From Dehalococcoidia bacterium (GTDB lineage Bacteria > Chloroflexota > Dehalococcoidia > Lucifugimonadales > SHYT01), in assembly GCA_009693045.1 (NCBI GenBank), contig SHXZ01000010.1:1-64000 (forward strand): DNA of 64,000 nt, in the 5' to 3' direction. Each line of letters opens with the position of its first letter. Positions within the stretch are counted from its first letter, which is position 1. A model generated the notes under the pieces. It worked only from the letters and a program-made list of their open reading frames with translations, made no database searches and was not told the DNA's origin. A program made the position numbers and the translations under genes. This document shows, piece after piece, positions 60,322 through 64,000 of this stretch.

Positions 60322-61992
60322 ATGGCGGACGCAGCCAGCTCAACAGCGGGGCGGCGAGTGCGAGCCAGCGACGACGTAGAGGTCTCAACCTATCTGGGGA
60401 TCGCCAAGGAGCGGAGCGCGCCGCAGGTGGACCGGCCTGTGGTCACCAAAGTCCACGACGAGGCCATCGTCGTTGTGGACTTTGGCTCGCAGTACAGCCG
60501 CCTGATCGCTCGCCGCGTCCGCGAGTGCCACGTGTACTGTGAGATCATCCCCCACGACGCGCCGCTTGAGTCGCTCAAGCACCTGACCATCAAGGGCGTC
60601 ATCCTCTCCGGTGGCCCCGCGAGCGTGTACGAGGCGGACGCGCCCCTCATCCACCCATCCATCCTCGCCAGCGGCCTCCCGATCCTTGGCATCTGCTACG
60701 GGATGCAGGCGCTGGCGCACCAGCTCGGCGGCCAGGTGACGCCTGGCGCGCACCGCGAGTACGGCCACGCGGTGCTCCACCAAAACACGCCCGACCATCC
60801 GCTTTTCCACGGTCTGCCACCATCGCTGCCCGTGTGGATGAGCCACGGTGACCACGTCGCCACGGCGCCGCCGGGCTTCCGCAGCCTGGGCTACACAGAG
60901 AACTCGCCCATCGCCGTCATGGGGAACGACAAGGGCGTCCTGGGGTTGCAGTTCCACCCGGAGGTCGTCCACACCCCGGCGGGCAAGACCATCATAGAGA
61001 ACTTCCTGTACAAGGTCTGCGGCTGCCACGGGACCTGGACCCCGGGGAACTTCATCGCGGAGAACACTCAGGAGGTGCGGCAGCGGGTGGGAGACGGCCG
61101 CGTCCTGTGCGCCCTCTCCGGCGGCGTGGACTCGGCGGTCGTCGCTACGCTCGTCCACAAGGCCGTCGGCGACCAGCTCACATGCATCTTCGTGAACAAC
61201 GGGCTGCTGCGACGAGAGGAGCCGGAACGCGTGCTCAAGACCTTCCGCGCTCGCAATGACCTCAACCTGGCGTACGTGGACGCCACGGAGGAGTTTTTGG
61301 GCAACCTCCGCGGGGTCACCGACCCGGAGGAGAAGCGCAAGATCATTGGGCGCACGTTCATCAACGTGTTTGAGCGCGAGGCCATCCGGCTGGGCCAAGT
61401 GGACTTTCTGGCGCAGGGCACGCTCTACCCGGACGTGATTGAAAGCAAGACCTCGGAAAGCAAAGCCTCGTCCAAGATCAAAACGCACCACAACGTGGGC
61501 GGGCTGCCCGAGGTGATGAAGCTCCAGCTCATTGAGCCGTTGCGCTACCTGTTCAAGGACGAGGTGCGTGAGGTTGGTATTGCGCTTGGCCTGCCGGAAG
61601 AGATGGTGTACCGCCAGCCGTTCCCGGGGCCGGGCCTCGCCATTCGCATCATCGGCGAGGTGACGGCGGAGAAGCTGGAAGTGCTGCGCGCCGCCGACTG
61701 GGTGGTGATGGACGAGATCAAGGCCGCTGGCCTTTATCGCCAGCTCTGGCAGAGCTTTGCCGTACTCACCGACAGCCGCAGTGTGGGCGTGATGGGTGAC
61801 TTCCGCACCTACGGGAACGTCATCGCCATTCGCGCGGTCACGTCTGAGGACGCGATGACGGCGGACTGGGCGCGGCTGCCGCACGACGTGCTGGCGCGAA
61901 TCTCCAGCCGCATCGTCAACGAGGTGCCGCAGGTGAACCGAGTGGTGTACGACATCACGTCCAAGCCGCCCGGGACGATTGAGTGGGAATAA
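60322..61992 (+). CDS. guaA: GMP synthase (glutamine-hydrolysing)
   Basis: A 556-residue GuaA that aminates XMP to GMP. The class I amidotransferase domain has [15 protein letters not shown] (52-66), nucleophile Cys125 in GICYGMQ, and His212/Glu214 in QFHPEV. The ATP-pyrophosphatase domain has LSGGVDSAV (265-273), and the C-terminal dimerisation domain ends [18 protein letters not shown]. There is a 47-residue hydrophilic N-terminal extension before the first strand, longer than usual. ATG 60322 is supported by GGGAGG; the next Met does not offer a better start. Single gene with its own promoter and terminator. Confidence 0.96.
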   Translation: MADAASSTAGRRVRASDDVEVSTYLGIAKERSAPQVDRPVVTKVHDEAIVVVDFGSQYSRLIARRVRECHVYCEIIPHDAPLESLKHLTIKGVILSGGPASVYEADAPLIHPSILASGLPILGICYGMQALAHQLGGQVTPGAHREYGHAVLHQNTPDHPLFHGLPPSLPVWMSHGDHVATAPPGFRSLGYTENSPIAVMGNDKGVLGLQFHPEVVHTPAGKTIIENFLYKVCGCHGTWTPGNFIAENTQEVRQRVGDGRVLCALSGGVDSAVVATLVHKAVGDQLTCIFVNNGLLRREEPERVLKTFRARNDLNLAYVDATEEFLGNLRGVTDPEEKRKIIGRTFINVFEREAIRLGQVDFLAQGTLYPDVIESKTSESKASSKIKTHHNVGGLPEVMKLQLIEPLRYLFKDEVREVGIALGLPEEMVYRQPFPGPGLAIRIIGEVTAEKLEVLRAADWVVMDEIKAAGLYRQLWQSFAVLTDSRSVGVMGDFRTYGNVIAIRAVTSEDAMTADWARLPHDVLARISSRIVNEVPQVNRVVYDITSKPPGTIEWE

Positions 61993-62032
61993 CCTGACCC
62001 TCACCCCGTCCCTCTCCCAAGGGGAGAGGGCT
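61991..62032. repeat. Dispersed pyrimidine-rich palindrome after guaA
   Basis: CCTGACCCTCACCCCGTCCC followed by TCTCCC / GGGAGAGG. It lies between the guaA stop and the terminator. Confidence 0.65.
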
Positions 62033-62041
62033 AATGCGCGA

Positions 62042-62083
62042 CAAGCAAGAAGGGGACGGCACACGCCGTCCCCTTCTTGCTTG
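62042..62083. terminator. Bidirectional terminator between guaA and ABC binding-protein gene
   Basis: A 19-bp perfect stem (62042-62060 with 62065-62083, loop ACAC), core AAGGGGACGGC. It lies between two convergent stop codons. Confidence 0.8.
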
Positions 62084-62103
62084 GGTTGCTTTAGTGGTGT
62101 TGC

Positions 62104-64000
62104 TTACCGCTGCTTTGGCGCCTTGCCTGGATCAAGCATCGTGAGCCAGGTGGGGCCGTTCAGGCTGGCCCACCAGGCGACCTGGTGCGCGGCGCCGTTC
62201 ATCTCCCACGGCTGCATGAGCTGGAAGGAGGCGGGCGGCGCAACACGGAGCAGATAGACCTGGTCAAGCTCACGCTGCTCAACCTGCCAGAGAAGGCCCG
62301 CGCGCTTGGCGGCATCAAGCTCGCCGCGGACCTTGGGGTAGATGTCGGTCATGAACTGGTCGTCCACGTTCTGGAAGTTAAGTCTGTTGCCCTTGACGAA
62401 GTGGCCCACGGCGGCATCACCCTCCGCCCAGAAGCTGACGTTCCAGCCGTACTGGTAGTACACGCCATCCCACGTCCGTTCGTACAACATGCTGGCGTAG
62501 GGAACGGGTTCCGCGATCTGAATGGTCACGTCTATGCCCAGGTGCTTTTTCCAGTTGGACTGGAGGAAGAGCATCTCTTCATTGGGACCACCGGATGAAA
62601 AGAAGCTGGGCAGGACGAGGTTCAACTTGAACCCGTTCTCGTAGCCGGCTTCTTTTATAAGCCCCTTGGCCTTGGTGGGGTTGAACTTGTACCACGAGCC
62701 CGCCTGCTCCAGGGTGTAGTACCAGTCTGCGCCAAAGAAGTCACGGCTGACGATGTTGGGGAAGTAGGCAAAGCCCTCCTGCCCGATCTGCCACATAGCG
62801 GGGTGTTCCATGGTCAGGGCCATGGCGCGGCGCACGCGGACATCCGACATCGGACCCTTGAGCTGGGGCCGGAGGACGGATGTGCCGGCGAGTACCACCT
62901 GGGACATGATCTGGACGCCGGACACTTTCTGCGCAACGCTCTTCATCTCCGTCTCAGTGCCCTGGATGGAGTAGTTGTCCAGCTGCCCGGTGATGAAGCT
63001 GCTTTTGACGGCAGCGGGGTCAGGGATCTGTATGCCGACGATGCGATCAACGTAGGGGAGGCCCCTCAGGTGGAATTCCTGGTTCTTTACAAGGAGCATG
63101 CGCTCGCGGAGTACCAGCTCCTTAATGAGGAAGGGGCCGGGTGAGACCAGCTTGCCGGTCAGGCACCCCTTCTCGTCGTAGCATTCTTTGGGGAAGATAC
63201 CCATGGAGCTATTGGACATGTGCCGCATGAACTCGGCGACCGGGGACTGAAGCGTGACCCTGACCGTGCTCTTGTCCACGGCCTCAAACTTGTCCACCAA
63301 CTGGAAGTTGTCCTTGAGAATGCCTTCCTTCTTGGTGGTCTCCAGGAACCAGGCCACGTCCTCCGCGGTCACAGTCCGATCGGCGCGGGCCATGGGCGGG
63401 ACGGCGGGCCAGATCACGCCCGGCCGGATGTGGAACACATACGTGGTTTGGCCCGTCTGCTCCCAGCGGTCAAAGACGCCGGGGATGATGGCGATGGACT
63501 GGTTGTTGCCGTACTTGCCGCCGCAGCGGCTGAAGTCGGCGTCGCGGTCAACCATGCTGCACCGGCCCATGTCAAACAGCAGCAGCATCCCCGCGTAGGA
63601 CGGGCGGCTGAGCACCTGGTTGCCAAGGAGGTTCAGGTTCACGGGAGTGAACACCGCGCTGGTGCGGAACTCTCCACCGTACTGGGCCTTGGTCCAGAGC
63701 GGCAGCTTGGTCTGGTGGTACTTGTAGATGATCTGGATGCCGGGCTCTTGCGACAGCTGCTTGGCAAAGAGCGGTGGGCCTCCCGGAACGAGCGGCTGTC
63801 CGTCCGGGTGGGCAAGGAACGCTGTGAGCGCCGAGGAGGGAGACTCAACGCCCGTTGCTCCGGAGAGGGCAGGCACCGCCGGTGCCGGGGTGGCAGGCAC
63901 CGCCGGTGCCGGGGTGGGAGTCACCGCGGGTGCTGCGGGAGCGGGGGACGGGACCGGCGCCGTGGTCGGGGTCTCACTCTGGGCGCAGGCGACGGTCAAC
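62104..64000 (-). CDS. ABC transporter substrate-binding lipoprotein, family 5 (5' end outside window)
   Basis: About 632 residues of a peptide/nickel/opine-type (SBP_bac_5) solute-binding protein. The gene runs off the right end: LTVACAQS at the edge is a lipobox, so only the signal-peptide start is missing. An Ala/Pro/Thr-rich tether built from 24-bp repeats follows. The folded part has YGGEFRTSAVFTPVNLN, FHIRPGVIWPAVPPMARADRTVTAEDVAWFLE, LSPGPFLIKEL-like VSPGPFLIKELVLRERM, and DVRVRRAMALTMEHPAM. It would capture oligopeptides or other small organics for an ABC importer whose permeases lie outside. The stop sits just beyond the bidirectional terminator. Confidence 0.9.
   Translation of the reverse strand, partial: LTVACAQSETPTTAPVPSPAPAAPAVTPTPAPAVPATPAPAVPALSGATGVESPSSALTAFLAHPDGQPLVPGGPPLFAKQLSQEPGIQIIYKYHQTKLPLWTKAQYGGEFRTSAVFTPVNLNLLGNQVLSRPSYAGMLLLFDMGRCSMVDRDADFSRCGGKYGNNQSIAIIPGVFDRWEQTGQTTYVFHIRPGVIWPAVPPMARADRTVTAEDVAWFLETTKKEGILKDNFQLVDKFEAVDKSTVRVTLQSPVAEFMRHMSNSSMGIFPKECYDEKGCLTGKLVSPGPFLIKELVLRERMLLVKNQEFHLRGLPYVDRIVGIQIPDPAAVKSSFITGQLDNYSIQGTETEMKSVAQKVSGVQIMSQVVLAGTSVLRPQLKGPMSDVRVRRAMALTMEHPAMWQIGQEGFAYFPNIVSRDFFGADWYYTLEQAGSWYKFNPTKAKGLIKEAGYENGFKLNLVLPSFFSSGGPNEEMLFLQSNWKKHLGIDVTIQIAEPVPYASMLYERTWDGVYYQYGWNVSFWAEGDAAVGHFVKGNRLNFQNVDDQFMTDIYPKVRGELDAAKRAGLLWQVEQRELDQVYLLRVAPPASFQLMQPWEMNGAAHQVAWWASLNGPTWLTMLDPGKAPKQR
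63872..63943. repeat. 24-bp tandem repeat, three units, in the binding-protein tether
   Basis: GGCACCGCCGGTGCCGGGGT plus GGCA, two near-identical units (63872-63895, 63896-63919) and one diverged (63920-63943). Encodes an Ala/Pro/Val/Thr linker after the lipobox. Confidence 0.75.

Overview
The window is 64 kb of GC-rich bacterial chromosome. The mix of genes points to a member of the Chloroflexota, most likely a SAR202- or other Dehalococcoidia-like lineage. The clues are several near-identical luciferase-family flavin monooxygenases, CaiB/BaiF CoA-transferases, many MFS transporters, a phosphotriesterase-like lactonase, archaeal-type phosphoglycerate mutase (ApgM), the DapL lysine route and an archaeal-type dUTPase. 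This taxonomic placement is inferred from gene content; no rRNA or tRNA gene was found in the window.

Layout. Bases 1-10 kb are catabolic: a partial luciferase-like monooxygenase, an acyl-CoA dehydrogenase, an AT-rich orphan, a phosphotriesterase-family hydrolase, a DUF4389 membrane protein, a glycosyltransferase, and two more luciferase-like monooxygenases that flank an MFS transporter. Bases 10-23 kb hold a cupin, a second MFS protein, a large membrane protein beside ispH, a dUTPase, and a serine-biosynthesis group (class V aminotransferase, serA, and DUF1015 on the opposite strand) interrupted by an AT-rich cluster of three small orphan genes. Bases 23-34 kb hold a GIY-YIG protein, ligA, a putative toxin-antitoxin-like pair, a 673-residue orphan, pth, and a MacAB-like export operon. 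Bases 34-40 kb are in flux: a frameshifted DUF5655 gene, a stranded CaiB tail, an MFS gene, a double-domain CaiB fusion, a HAD protein and a DinB-family gene broken by an in-frame TGA. Bases 40-54 kb are mostly housekeeping: smpB, a C-terminal processing protease, citrate synthase, hflX, an aldo/keto reductase, a protease inhibitor, dapL, dapF, miaA and crcB, plus a small nuclease-like gene that overlaps dapF. Bases 54-64 kb hold a tight pgk-apgM-tpiA glycolytic operon, a degenerate polyprenyl synthetase with rpiB, tsaC, guaA and a truncated oligopeptide-type ABC binding protein.

How the genes work together. pgk, apgM and tpiA cover lower glycolysis. serA and its neighbouring aminotransferase draw 3-phosphoglycerate into serine. 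gltA opens the TCA cycle. dapL and dapF give the short diaminopimelate/lysine route. ispH and the polyprenyl synthetase belong to isoprenoid metabolism. ligA, pth, smpB, miaA, tsaC, hflX and guaA are core information-processing genes. The luciferase-like monooxygenases, acyl-CoA dehydrogenase, CaiB fusion, phosphotriesterase, aldo/keto reductase and MFS proteins look like an expandable degradative repertoire.

The most unusual features are dispersed short palindromic repeats. They fill the intergenic gaps and have entered two coding genes in frame: dapF, and the linker of the CaiB fusion. Other leads are small AT-rich orphan genes dropped between core genes, an in-frame split gene with a RelE/ParE-like tail and a 19-bp perfect palindrome near its start, and a prenyl synthetase with altered aspartate motifs. 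Several promoters close to the TTGACA/TATAAT consensus could be placed. No CRISPR array, tRNA, rRNA or intact insertion sequence was seen.
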